Positions 9,745 through 18,992 of a stretch of 64,000 bases of DNA are shown in pieces; the stretch's first letter is position 1; the number at the start of each line of letters is the position of its first letter. The DNA is taken from the NCBI RefSeq assembly GCF_017810075.1, contig NZ_JADNYK010000003.1, positions 657,991 through 721,990 on the forward strand. Reading direction: 5' to 3'. A program made the translations under genes and the position numbers. This DNA comes from Pseudozobellia sp. WGM2. GTDB lineage: Bacteria > Bacteroidota > Bacteroidia > Flavobacteriales > Flavobacteriaceae. The notes beneath the pieces were generated by a model that worked only from the letters and a program-made list of their open reading frames with translations, ran no database searches and was not told the DNA's origin.

Positions 9745-9773
9745 AAAAAAGGGCGAAAATTTCGCCCTTTTCT
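9745..9773 (-). terminator. Terminator after SusC2/SusD2
   Basis: A strong symmetrical hairpin, AAAGGGCGAAA pairing with TTTCGCCCTTT and almost no loop, lies directly after the SusD2 stop codon. Its A-rich left flank reads as a T-run on the minus strand. It could also stop plus-strand transcription. Confidence 0.85.
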
Positions 9774-11339
9774 TTATTGAGGATAACCTGGGTTCTGTTC
9801 CAGATTGGGATTTTTATCCAATGCGTCTTGTGGTAAGGGGAAGATGGTATTCCAATCGTCCAATTCATAGAAATCTAAATTCGGCTGATAGCGCGCTATA
9901 AGATCTAAAAGAGCTTGGTTCGGTGTAAATGGATCACCGTTATCATCGAACATCGGTGGAACGGTATAGGTAGCATAAGCCACCTTATTGGTCAACAACT
10001 TGCCCTGCCTTACCAATTCTTCATAATCTTGCCCTTCATAACATAGCTCTTTCCTAAATTCAAGATAGATCGAGTCTCTAAGTTGCTCTTGAGACAAGCC
10101 TGACAAATCGGGCAGACCTGCGCGAGTTCTTACCCTATTAACATATTGATAGGCGTTACCTGGCCCTTCGTCTTCATTTATTGCCTCTGCCGCCGTCAAT
10201 AATACGTCGGCAAATCGTAACACTTTTATATTATATGCCATACCGTCGGATACTTTGTTCAGTGGATCACGGTATTTGTTTATATGTGGAACAGGATAAG
10301 TGTTTTCATACCATTGTACTATGGTGTCGCCCTCAAGGCTAGGAAATTCGGTCAGCCAAGTAGCTTCTTTGCGCTTATCTTGCTCACCAAACTGGTTAAA
10401 CCACCATAAGCTGCCAATAATCGTGCCCCACTGACCTGGACCATACCCATTACTGTTCGGCTCGAAGTTATTCCCTAATTGATGACCCTGTGGCGAGATT
10501 CCGTTGTATTGTACCTCAAAAATACTTTCAACATTATTATCGACGCTACCTGTTGATTGCCAATAGTTATCTTTAGGGTCGGGCACTAAATCTAAGCCAC
10601 TGGGAGAGTTGATTACCGCTACGGCATTCGTTTTGGCATTGGCCCAATCTTTTCGATACAATTGTACTTTGGCCAACATGCCCTGTGCAGCCTCTTTCGA
10701 GGCACGCCCCACATCGCTACCTGAATACTGATTAATATTGGGCAATGCTTGCATGGCCTCCGTCAAATCTGTAATAATCTGTGTGTAAACCTCATCGGCG
10801 GTATTTCGAGATACCTGCAATTCACCGATATCGGAAGTAACCGTCTCCGTTAAGATAAGGGGCACGCCGCCCCATCGTCTGACCATATTAAAATAGGTCA
10901 GTGCCCTAAGAAATTTTGCTTCGCCGAGAATTCTGGTCTTGAGTGCCTCATCCATTTCAATTTCGGGAACATTATCTAAAACCGCATTAGCTCGGTTGAC
11001 GGCCTGCCAAACCGCACCCCATATAGCGATATTGTAGCGGCTACTGCCCACCATACCGGCATCGTTCAATGTTATGATTTCACCTCGATCAGAAGTTGCG
11101 CTCAATCGGGAGAAACACCCGTCAGAAGCTAGCGTACTAGACGTCATCCAATACCTTGAATAGTAATCATTAACTCTTAAAGCCGCATAGGCCCCATTTA
11201 CAGCAGCTAATGCATCTTCTTCCGTTTGATAAAAATTTACGGGTGATATCGAGTCTTTCGGAATCTCCTCTAGATAATCTTCGCAAGAGGAAGAGAAAAC
11301 CCCTAGACAGACCAATAGTAAATAAATTGTATTTTTCAT
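9774..11339 (-). CDS. SusD/RagB-type glycan-binding lipoprotein (SusD2)
   Basis: 521 residues, normal SusD length. The lipobox is FSSSCEDYLEEIP (Cys19). Core SusD features are present: TEEDALAAVNGAYAAL near residue 40, AKFLRALTYFNMVRRWGGVPLI near 150, LRFADVLLTAAEAINE near 375, and YLEFRKELCYEGQDYEELVRQGK near 425. It starts 15 bp after the SusC2 stop and ends at a strong terminator, so SusC2 and SusD2 form a two-gene transcript. It should bind the oligosaccharide imported by SusC2. Confidence 0.94.
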   Translation of the reverse strand: MKNTIYLLLVCLGVFSSSCEDYLEEIPKDSISPVNFYQTEEDALAAVNGAYAALRVNDYYSRYWMTSSTLASDGCFSRLSATSDRGEIITLNDAGMVGSSRYNIAIWGAVWQAVNRANAVLDNVPEIEMDEALKTRILGEAKFLRALTYFNMVRRWGGVPLILTETVTSDIGELQVSRNTADEVYTQIITDLTEAMQALPNINQYSGSDVGRASKEAAQGMLAKVQLYRKDWANAKTNAVAVINSPSGLDLVPDPKDNYWQSTGSVDNNVESIFEVQYNGISPQGHQLGNNFEPNSNGYGPGQWGTIIGSLWWFNQFGEQDKRKEATWLTEFPSLEGDTIVQWYENTYPVPHINKYRDPLNKVSDGMAYNIKVLRFADVLLTAAEAINEDEGPGNAYQYVNRVRTRAGLPDLSGLSQEQLRDSIYLEFRKELCYEGQDYEELVRQGKLLTNKVAYATYTVPPMFDDNGDPFTPNQALLDLIARYQPNLDFYELDDWNTIFPLPQDALDKNPNLEQNPGYPQ

Positions 11340-11354
11340 TTTAGTAATTTTTTA

Positions 11355-14300
11355 TTAGAAGTCAAGTTTCAATCCCATTAATACCGTTTTTGCCAGCGGA
11401 TAAGAGCTGATGTCCCAACCGAAAGAGCCTCTTACATTGGCCCGACCGTTCGTGTCAGGGTTATACCCCAAATAATCGGTTATTGTTATCAGGTTTTGTC
11501 CGGTTACATATATTGATCCCCCTACATTGCCGAGAAAACCTTCCGGAAAATTATAGGTGAGCGTTATTTCACGCATTCTCAAATAGCTTGCATCTTCTAG
11601 GAAAAAGTCAGATTCACCAATATTTCCTGAACCTCCTACCAAAGGTGAGTTTTGGTAAGGTGTTGGCCATACTGCATCGGTGTTTTGCGGAGTCCAATAG
11701 TCGGCCCGCTCGCTCAATACGTTCTGCCCCCTTGTTACGGAGGTATTGAACCTTCTCATGGCGTTATAGACCAATCCTCCTTTTTGACCTTGGAAAAACG
11801 TTCTTAACTCTAAATTTTTATACGTAAAACTTGTATTGAATCCATAAAGTAAGTCTGGATGCGGACTTCCCAAAACCGTTCTGTCATTACTATCTAGCAC
11901 GTTATCGCCATTAACATCTACATAACGTACCATACCGGGTAGCACACCATTTTGAAGTGTCTGCCCTGCATCGGCTTCTCCTTGACTGCGGTACAGACCA
12001 TCGGTTTTGTACCCAAAGAATACTCCGGTAGGTTCCCCGACCGAAACGTATGATCTTGGCGTCGATCCGGCAAACGTGGGCTGCGCAATTTCATAAGACT
12101 GGTCTCCATCACCCACTTCACTTGGACTACCCAAAGAGGTGACCTCATTCTTGTTTCCTGAGAGGTTAAAACCAACATTCCAACCGAAATTGTCCGTATT
12201 TATGATTGTCCCGTCCATAGAAAGCTCCCATCCAATATTTTCCATTTCACCTAAGTTCTGTACAGAGGGATCAATGATTCCCGAGGTTTCAGGTAAACGA
12301 ACCTCGAGCAACAAATCTTCGGTTTTTTTGATATAATAATCAAAAGTAGCATTTAGCCTACCTCTAAGAATGGAGGCGTCTAAACCAAAGTTGGCTTGAC
12401 TGGTTATTTCCCAGGTCAAATCGGGCACTGGTACGCGAAGGGGTGAAAACCCGTTTACGGTAGTGCCATCACCAAAATTATACGGGGCAGATTGCAAAAG
12501 AGCCAGCGATCTGTACGTTGGTAATTCTTGATTACCTACCTGACCCCAACCTGCCCGAAATTTTAAGTTGTCGAAAAAATTCGATTCAGACATGAAAGAC
12601 TCATTAGAAATTCTCCATGCCAGAGCTGCAGAAGGAAAAAAGGCCCATTTGTTATCGGCGGCAAATTTTGAAGAGCCATCTCGACGACCTGTTACCGTAA
12701 TCAAGTAGCGATCATCATAATTGTAGTTTACCCTACCTAGAAATGAAACGATACTGAATTCGGCATATCTAGAATCGACCGAGGGCACAACAGAGCCTCC
12801 ACCCAAATCGTAGGGCCCTGTAATATCGGTGGCAAAGCCTCTACCTGATATCAGTCTGAACTCCTCAGTCTCTTGCTGTAAAGTAAATCCGCCCAACAAC
12901 TGTAAATTATGATTTCCAAAAGTTTTATTGTAGTTAAGCGTGTTTTCGTTTAACAGCGAACTTCTATTGACAGAACTTACATCAGCTGAATTAAGGGGGT
13001 TTTCGTTATTGAATTTTGAGGTTCTATAAACATGTCGGTCGCGATTTTCGATATCGGCACCAACACTTACCCTGAATTTTAAATCTTTGATCAAATCATA
13101 TTCTGCGTATAAAGTACCCAAGATACGGGTATTGACACTCTTATCTGAAAATTCATTTATAAATGCGACGGGGTTTAAACTACCCTGTGCATCTGGAGCA
13201 TTAACTACGAACCTATTACTTGAATAGGTGCCATCTGGTTGATATATAGGTAGTATAGGAGAGGTAGACAGGGCAAGGGCCGTTATACTATTGGTAGCCT
13301 CGCCCTCTGTTTCAGCCGCATTATTTATAGCCCTCGAAATATTTAGAGAAGTACCTATCTTGAATTTTTTGCTCGCCTGAATATCAAGGTTGGTTCTTAG
13401 TGAATACCTGGTAAAGTCAGAGCCTTTTATTATACCTTCTTGCTCAAAAACACTTCCGGATAAGTTATATTGAACGGCTTCGGTACCTCCATTTACACCA
13501 ATCTGATGATTCTGAATCAAAGCACTTCTGAAAATCTCATCTTGCCAATCGGTATCGTTTGCCGGAGCATCAGTAAAAACTACAGGGTCGTTACTGTTCG
13601 CAGCAGTTTCATTATATATATTCTGATACTCTTGGGCATTGAGCATGTCTATCTTATTCGATACAGACTGTATACCGCCATACCCATTATAAGAAATTCG
13701 CGGAGCCCCTTGCTGCCCTCTCTTAGTGGTTATTAATATTACGCCATTGGCACCACGAACGCCATATATGGCAGCAGCTGAGGCATCTTTAAGTACCTCG
13801 ATAGACTGAATATCGGAAGGATTTAATGAAGCTAACGGGTTTTGGTTGACCGTATAATCAGTGCCCGTACTACTATCTTGACCTCTTCCAGCGCTTGTAG
13901 AAAATTGAGATTGCCCCGTGACAGGAAAGCCGTCAATCACATATAAAGGTTCATTACCGTTCAGAATTGAGGTTGTACCTCTAATCTTTACACTAATACC
14001 ACCGCCCGGAGCAGATGTATTATTTGTGATATTGACACCGGCTATTCTCCCTTGCAAGCCCTGCTCCATAGAGGTAATAGGTTGCGAATTAAGTTCCTCG
14101 GCGGATACAGACGCTACCGACCCCGTTAAATCACTCTTTTTCTGGGTACCGTAGCCAACCACCACGACCTCGTCAAGCTCACTGGCATCTTCTACCATAA
14201 CCGTATTGATGGTAGTTTGACCGTTCACCGCAACTTCTTGGGTTTTATAACCGATATAGCTATATACCAAGACGGCATTCGAATTGGCATTAATACTATA

Positions 14301-14489
14301 ATTACCGTCAAAATCTGAAGCTGTACCGTTTGTAGTGTTTTTTACCAATACGGTTACACCTGGTAAGGGCACTCCACTTTCGTCGGATACAGTACCACTT
14401 ACAGTCAGTGAATTTTGCGCGTATATCGGCGCGGACATCAACAGTACTAAAAACAGAATGTGAAGTTTGTTTTTGTTTTTGGTTTTCAT
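11355..14489 (-). CDS. SusC/RagA-type TonB-dependent outer-membrane receptor (SusC2)
   Basis: 1044 residues from the ATG at 14487-14489, chosen because it gives a proper signal peptide (KNKLHILFLVLLMSAPIYAQ); a longer frame to 14534 adds 15 residues that do not look like a signal. A carboxypeptidase-like domain (SVSGTVSDESG-like start), a DEVVVVGYGTQKKSDLTGS plug entrance, the GVRGANGVILITTKRG plug motif and a barrel ending in LMGLKLDF follow. It is paired with SusD2. A LacI-type palindrome lies at 14573-14586, 84 bp upstream, next to an imperfect -7 box, so it likely belongs to the same uronate-responsive regulon as SusC1. Confidence 0.94.
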   Translation of the reverse strand: MKTKNKNKLHILFLVLLMSAPIYAQNSLTVSGTVSDESGVPLPGVTVLVKNTTNGTASDFDGNYSINANSNAVLVYSYIGYKTQEVAVNGQTTINTVMVEDASELDEVVVVGYGTQKKSDLTGSVASVSAEELNSQPITSMEQGLQGRIAGVNITNNTSAPGGGISVKIRGTTSILNGNEPLYVIDGFPVTGQSQFSTSAGRGQDSSTGTDYTVNQNPLASLNPSDIQSIEVLKDASAAAIYGVRGANGVILITTKRGQQGAPRISYNGYGGIQSVSNKIDMLNAQEYQNIYNETAANSNDPVVFTDAPANDTDWQDEIFRSALIQNHQIGVNGGTEAVQYNLSGSVFEQEGIIKGSDFTRYSLRTNLDIQASKKFKIGTSLNISRAINNAAETEGEATNSITALALSTSPILPIYQPDGTYSSNRFVVNAPDAQGSLNPVAFINEFSDKSVNTRILGTLYAEYDLIKDLKFRVSVGADIENRDRHVYRTSKFNNENPLNSADVSSVNRSSLLNENTLNYNKTFGNHNLQLLGGFTLQQETEEFRLISGRGFATDITGPYDLGGGSVVPSVDSRYAEFSIVSFLGRVNYNYDDRYLITVTGRRDGSSKFAADNKWAFFPSAALAWRISNESFMSESNFFDNLKFRAGWGQVGNQELPTYRSLALLQSAPYNFGDGTTVNGFSPLRVPVPDLTWEITSQANFGLDASILRGRLNATFDYYIKKTEDLLLEVRLPETSGIIDPSVQNLGEMENIGWELSMDGTIINTDNFGWNVGFNLSGNKNEVTSLGSPSEVGDGDQSYEIAQPTFAGSTPRSYVSVGEPTGVFFGYKTDGLYRSQGEADAGQTLQNGVLPGMVRYVDVNGDNVLDSNDRTVLGSPHPDLLYGFNTSFTYKNLELRTFFQGQKGGLVYNAMRRFNTSVTRGQNVLSERADYWTPQNTDAVWPTPYQNSPLVGGSGNIGESDFFLEDASYLRMREITLTYNFPEGFLGNVGGSIYVTGQNLITITDYLGYNPDTNGRANVRGSFGWDISSYPLAKTVLMGLKLDF

Positions 14490-14572
14490 ACTTAGAATTT
14501 TAAATGTCGATTTTGCAACTTTGGCGATTTTCAATATTAATCGATGAAGTCATAGACGTTACAGTCATAAAA

Positions 14573-14586
14573 TGTAATCGATTGCT
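14573..14586 (-). promoter_or_regulatory. LacI-type operator upstream of SusC2
   Basis: TGTAATCGATTGCT matches 13 of 14 positions of the TGYAATCGATTRCA family. The minus-strand sequence just upstream of it, TAATATTG (14587-14594), differs by one base from the TAnnTTTG -7 box, so the arrangement of -7 box directly followed by operator is the same as at SusC1. Confidence 0.65.
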
Positions 14587-14757
14587 CAATATTACTAAAA
14601 ATTTGCAAACTTCATGTTAAAATTTTAATTCAAAATAGTATTTTAACAAATTATAGCCCTAAATAGTATAAATTCGATTACTGAATTAGTCTATATTTAT
14701 GTATCTCAAAACATTTTATCCGAAAATCCGCTAATAGATTCTACTTTGCAAGCACAA

Positions 14758-14771
14758 TGCAATCGATAACG
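14758..14771 (+). promoter_or_regulatory. Imperfect LacI-type operator upstream of the LacI gene
   Basis: TGCAATCGATAACG keeps the left half and centre of the palindrome but the right half is degenerate. A TATATTTG box (14787-14794) lies 15 bp downstream, so the site overlaps the -33 region of the regulator promoter. This suggests weak autoregulation. Confidence 0.5.
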
Positions 14772-14786
14772 CTACTTACTTTAGTT

Positions 14787-14794
14787 TATATTTG
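14787..14794 (+). promoter_or_regulatory. -7 promoter box of the LacI-family gene
   Basis: TATATTTG matches the Bacteroidetes TAnnTTTG element exactly and lies 41 bp before the ATG at 14836. There is no clear TTG at the -33 position. Confidence 0.55.
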
Positions 14795-14835
14795 CCGGAT
14801 ATATATTTCGACCCGTTGTACACAATAAGTGCTAA

Positions 14836-15861
14836 ATGAAAAAAAAGACCACCATCTATGATATTGCCAAAGAACTAAATATCACCGCTGCAACAGTATC
14901 TAGAGCCCTAAATGACAATCCAAGAATTAGCGCCGATACCAAAAAATTGGTTATGGCGACCGCCAAAAGGCTCAATTATAAACAAAATAGAGTAGCCCAG
15001 GCACTCAAAAGCGGTAAGAGTAAAAATGTAGGAGTCGTGCTACCCTATATCAATAGAAATTTTTTCTCAACGGTAATTAGAGGCATAGAGGAAGAACTCA
15101 ACCCGAAAGGCTATAACGTTATTATAACTCAAACCCATGAGAAAGCGAACAAAGAAATTGATATAGTACAAAACCTTTTAAATGCTCAAGTAGACGGTAT
15201 TCTAATATCAGTATCAAGGCAAACAAACAGCAATGATCATCTTACTCAGGTCTTAAAGAAAAATGTACCCCTAATATTCTTCGACCGGAAGAAAGATATC
15301 AAAGGGGGCAGCTCGGTTACCTTAGACGACTTTCAAGGAGCATACAAAGCAACTCAGCATCTTATCGCACAAGGTTGTACCAAAATAGCACATATGACCA
15401 TTGATTTGGCATTGCTCATCTATCAGAACCGTTTGGCAGGATATAAACAGGCCCTATCGGAGCACGGTATTGATTTCAATCCTGATTATGTGATTGGTCT
15501 ACAGAGTGAAATTGTAGCCGGTATCGATGCTGCCAAAAAATTAATGAGTTTACCGGAACCTCCTGATGCTATATTCTCAGCGACCGACCTTGGGGCCTTG
15601 GGTGCAATTCAATACTTAAAGGAAATCGGAAAAACCATACCAGACGATTTTTGCGTTGTTGGTTTCAGCAACGAACCATTTACGCAATTTATGGAGCTTC
15701 CCATTTCTTCGGTAGACCAGTCTCCCCTATTAATGGGCAAAACAGCTGCCAAGGTTTTCTTGGAACAAATAGATTCGGATGATGTTAAAATAGAAAAAAA
15801 TGTAGTTCTCAGCCCTACCCTGGAAATTAGAAAATCATCTTTAAAAAGGGATAATCAATAA
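14836..15861 (+). CDS. LacI-family transcriptional regulator, likely of the pectin/uronate genes
   Basis: 341 residues, standard for the family. Residues 5-27 form the helix-turn-helix (TIYDIAKELNITAATVSRAL), followed by the hinge helix with the minor-groove Leu at about 57 (VAQALKSGKS), and a periplasmic-binding-protein-like effector domain from about 63 (NVGVVLPYINRNFFSTVIRGIEEEL; later PDAIFSATDLGALGA and DDFCVVGFSNEPF). It lies between SusC2 and the uronate operon, and palindromes of the LacI type occur in front of both and of SusC1, SusC3, DUF4861 and itself. I infer that it represses these promoters until it binds a uronate metabolite such as KDG or 5-keto-4-deoxyuronate; the effector is not readable. 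Confidence 0.92.
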   Translation: MKKKTTIYDIAKELNITAATVSRALNDNPRISADTKKLVMATAKRLNYKQNRVAQALKSGKSKNVGVVLPYINRNFFSTVIRGIEEELNPKGYNVIITQTHEKANKEIDIVQNLLNAQVDGILISVSRQTNSNDHLTQVLKKNVPLIFFDRKKDIKGGSSVTLDDFQGAYKATQHLIAQGCTKIAHMTIDLALLIYQNRLAGYKQALSEHGIDFNPDYVIGLQSEIVAGIDAAKKLMSLPEPPDAIFSATDLGALGAIQYLKEIGKTIPDDFCVVGFSNEPFTQFMELPISSVDQSPLLMGKTAAKVFLEQIDSDDVKIEKNVVLSPTLEIRKSSLKRDNQ

Positions 15862-15874
15862 GTTGTTCATTTAT

Positions 15875-17491
15875 CTATAAAGAGACCCCTCTTTTCCAAG
15901 GTATAAAGTCGTTCTGGTTCAATATATCGGCTTTCGCCATAATCTCACCGCTCGCCACCTTGATTACATATTCTAAAATCTCTTCGCCCATCTCGGGTAT
16001 GGATTTTTCACCTCGAACCACAGCTCCCGTATCTATATCGATGATATCGGGCATACGCTCGGCCAAAACCGTATTGGAAGACACCTTTAAAACCGGAGCG
16101 ATGGGGTTACCTGTAGGGGTGCCCAAGCCTGTTGTAAACACTACAATATTAGCTCCCGAACCTACCATACCCGTGGTACTTTCAACGTCGTTTCCTGGGG
16201 TACAGAGTAAATTAAGGCCTGGCTTGGTAACATATTCACCATAATCTAGAATTGCCTCGATTGGCGAAGTTCCGCCTTTTTTGGCCGCACCAGCCGATTT
16301 CATAGCATCGGTAATCAATCCGTCTTTTATATTACCAGGGGAAGGATTCATATCAAAACCCGAGCCTGAAGCTTCGGCCGCGTTTTCGTAGGCTTTCATC
16401 AATTTCATAAACCTTTCAGCATCTTCATCGTTAACGCATCGATTGACCAATTCTTGCTCTACACCACACAACTCTGGAAATTCAGATAGAATCGGCGATC
16501 CTCCCACAGCTGCCAAAATATCGGAAGCATAACCCAAAGCGGGATTTGCAGAAATACCAGAAAAGCCATCAGATCCCCCACATTCGAGACCCATTTTTAA
16601 TTTAGATATCGGAGCCGGTTGGCGCTGAATTCCATTGGCCTCTTTTATACCGGCAAAAGATTCTTTAATGATAGTATTCAGCATATCATCTACCGTACCC
16701 ATTTGTTGCTGTTCATATATCAGAACAGGTTTTTTCATATCTGGGTCGATATCACTAAGTGCATTTTTCAAGATTTCAATCTGAAGGTTTTGACAACCGA
16801 GACTCAAAACAGTAGCACCTGCTACATTGGGGTTTTTTACATAACCTGCCAACAACTTCGCCAAGGTCTCAGAATCTTGCCTGATACCACCGCAACCACC
16901 CTGATGGGTAATGAACCTAACTTCGATATTGTCAAAAGTCTGTTGTGTTTCCTCATCGGCTTCTACCTCGTTATTGGCCGAGTTTCCACTAATAAGGTTT
17001 CTTAACAGATGTCTTTGCTTATTGACTTCACCTATAGAAAGCTCTTTTTCAAAAACATCTTTTAAAACTTCTATATTTCTGTTTTCACAAAAGACTAAAG
17101 GAAAAAATAGCCAAACGTTGGCCGTTCCCACCTGACCGTCAGGCCTGTGGTAACCCATAAAGGTTCTATCTTTAAATTTAGAAACGTCAGGAGCGTTCCA
17201 AGAGATAGACCCTGTTTTCTTCTCAACGGAACTGCTCTGGTGCTTTACATTATCAACAGTGAGAGCATCTCCCCGTTTAATTTCACTAACAGCCTTGCCA
17301 ACCAAAACGCCATACATGAAAATCTTGTCATCTACGGCAAGGTCTACCAAAGTAATTTTGTGTTTGGCTTTTGTGTCTGAGAGTATAATTATTTCTTCAC
17401 CTTCGAACTCGACCCTATCACCTTGTATCAAGTCAACTAGGGCTATGGCCACATTATCTTCGGGCTGAACCTTTATCAATTTAGTTTGCAT
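15875..17491 (-). CDS. uxaA: Altronate dehydratase
   Basis: 538 residues from the ATG at 17489-17491. The open frame extends to 17563, but the inner start gives the usual family N-terminus (MQTKLIKVQPEDNVAIAL) and an 11-bp overlap with the uxaB stop, typical of translational coupling. The N-terminal SAF domain (about 1-90) is followed by the large dehydratase domain with MGYHRPDGQVGTANVWLFFP, THQGGCGGIRQD, a cluster-type Cys context (LSLGCQNLQ) and LKMGLECGGSDGFSGISANP. UxaA converts D-altronate to 2-keto-3-deoxygluconate, the last galacturonate-specific step. It is the final gene of kduI-kdgK-uxaB-uxaA and converges with the LacI gene with only 13 bp between them. Confidence 0.93.
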   Translation of the reverse strand: MQTKLIKVQPEDNVAIALVDLIQGDRVEFEGEEIIILSDTKAKHKITLVDLAVDDKIFMYGVLVGKAVSEIKRGDALTVDNVKHQSSSVEKKTGSISWNAPDVSKFKDRTFMGYHRPDGQVGTANVWLFFPLVFCENRNIEVLKDVFEKELSIGEVNKQRHLLRNLISGNSANNEVEADEETQQTFDNIEVRFITHQGGCGGIRQDSETLAKLLAGYVKNPNVAGATVLSLGCQNLQIEILKNALSDIDPDMKKPVLIYEQQQMGTVDDMLNTIIKESFAGIKEANGIQRQPAPISKLKMGLECGGSDGFSGISANPALGYASDILAAVGGSPILSEFPELCGVEQELVNRCVNDEDAERFMKLMKAYENAAEASGSGFDMNPSPGNIKDGLITDAMKSAGAAKKGGTSPIEAILDYGEYVTKPGLNLLCTPGNDVESTTGMVGSGANIVVFTTGLGTPTGNPIAPVLKVSSNTVLAERMPDIIDIDTGAVVRGEKSIPEMGEEILEYVIKVASGEIMAKADILNQNDFIPWKRGVSL

Positions 17492-18947
17492 AACTCGTAG
17501 TTTTGAATTCATTCTCAAATCTAATATATCCTCCTTGAACACCATCTTCTTCAATATATTCAAGAGCTTTCGCTACCGCATTTTGTAATCTTGGAACTTG
17601 GGTTAAATTTTCACCCCAATAGCCTTCATTTTGAAGAACCTGTTCAGCAACCCTGTCATACGAATTAGATTCCCAAATACGTTTCATGTTGGCCACAATT
17701 GCATCATCATCATTAACAGGAAGGTCGTTCCCATTAAAAGTTCCTTTATAAAAGCGAATCAAGCAAGCAAAAGCATACACCAAATGTAGCGGAAGGCTGT
17801 TTTTTCGTTTTGTATATTCTAACAAACTTGGCAAAACCCTTACTTTAAACTTTGACATACTGTTCAAAGCAATACTTGATAGCATATGCTTTACGAACGG
17901 ATTTCTAAATCGGTCAAAAACCGCACTAGCGAATGCTTCAAGTTCCTCTTTTTCCATATCTAGTGTCGGAATGATTTCATCGAACACCAGAGAGCGAATA
18001 AACGGACCCGTAAAACTCTCGTCAACACTTTCTTTTACCGTCTGATTTCCGTAGAGTATTGAAAATGGAACCATAGAAGTGTGCGCACCGTTCAGAATAC
18101 GAACTTTTCTGGTTCTAAAGGGCTGCATATCGCTGACAATCTTAACATCTAAATCGGTCTTATCAAAAGGCAATTTTTTCTTCAATGTTTCATCTCCCTC
18201 GATAACCCATAGAAAAAAGGTTTCTGCACTTACAATCAGGTTATCTTCGTAATCTAATTGCTTGTTGTATTCTTCTATTTGATCTCTAGGGTAACCTGGC
18301 ACTATACGATCCACCAAAGTATTGTGAAAACTGCAAGCCGATGTTACCCAATTCTTGAACTCTTCGGATAAATTCCACAATGCAATATAATCGAGTACAA
18401 CTTGTTTTAGCGTGTCAGAATTGTAATTGATCAATTCACAGGGAATAATGGTCAAAGCCTTATCCTTCGCACCATTAAAATATTTGAATCTATGGTGAAG
18501 TAGTACTGTTAACTTCGCAGGAAATGAAGACGGCGGGGCCATATCAATCGTATCAGATTCTACAAAGGCAATACCCGCCTCTGTTGTGTTTGATATGATA
18601 AATTCTAATTTCTCTTCTTCAGCTAACTTTAGATAAGCATCAAAACTTAAATAGGGGTCGATACCCTTTACGATATTCGTGATAATTTCTTTCTCTTCGA
18701 CTTCATTACCGTCTTTAATTCCTTTCGTAAAAAGAGTATAAAGCCCCTCTTGAGAATTCAAGACAGAAACCATACCTTTTGAGATAGGCTGTACAACGGC
18801 AATACCGGCATCAAACCCAACTTCTTGGTTCAACTTTTGAAAGGCATATTCAACGAATGCCCTGAGAAAATTACCTTCGCCGAACTGAATCACCTTGATC
18901 GGTAAGTTTGAACTTGTTCCGCTATTCGCTCTATTTAGCTTCTTCAT
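17481..18947 (-). CDS. uxaB: Tagaturonate reductase (altronate oxidoreductase)
   Basis: 488 residues, a polyol-type (mannitol dehydrogenase superfamily) long-chain dehydrogenase. The N-terminal Rossmann part starts with VIQFGEGNFLRAFVEYAFQKLN (about 19-40); further family signatures are IIPCELINYNSDTL (about 170), the DRIVPGYP segment (about 212) and the C-terminal domain with RTRKVRILNGAHTSMVPF (about 275), containing the conserved Lys and His-type catalytic region. It reduces D-tagaturonate with NADH to D-altronate, which UxaA dehydrates. Its presence together with UxaA argues for galacturonate, not only unsaturated uronate, as a carbon source. It follows kdgK by 45 bp; the isomerase UxaC that should precede it is not in the window. 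Confidence 0.92.
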   Translation of the reverse strand: MKKLNRANSGTSSNLPIKVIQFGEGNFLRAFVEYAFQKLNQEVGFDAGIAVVQPISKGMVSVLNSQEGLYTLFTKGIKDGNEVEEKEIITNIVKGIDPYLSFDAYLKLAEEEKLEFIISNTTEAGIAFVESDTIDMAPPSSFPAKLTVLLHHRFKYFNGAKDKALTIIPCELINYNSDTLKQVVLDYIALWNLSEEFKNWVTSACSFHNTLVDRIVPGYPRDQIEEYNKQLDYEDNLIVSAETFFLWVIEGDETLKKKLPFDKTDLDVKIVSDMQPFRTRKVRILNGAHTSMVPFSILYGNQTVKESVDESFTGPFIRSLVFDEIIPTLDMEKEELEAFASAVFDRFRNPFVKHMLSSIALNSMSKFKVRVLPSLLEYTKRKNSLPLHLVYAFACLIRFYKGTFNGNDLPVNDDDAIVANMKRIWESNSYDRVAEQVLQNEGYWGENLTQVPRLQNAVAKALEYIEEDGVQGGYIRFENEFKTTSYAN

Positions 18948-18992
18948 CTACTTAAATATTTACACTTCGAATTTATCTACTGTATTTTAAAA

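Larger units (their letters stand above)
14490..14835. other. Divergent regulatory region between SusC2 and the LacI gene
   Basis: About 346 bases without a gene. It contains LacI-type palindromes at 14573-14586 (SusC2 side) and 14758-14771 (regulator side), with promoter boxes for both directions. The part between (14600-14750) is very AT-rich and shows no other motif that I can support. Confidence 0.65.
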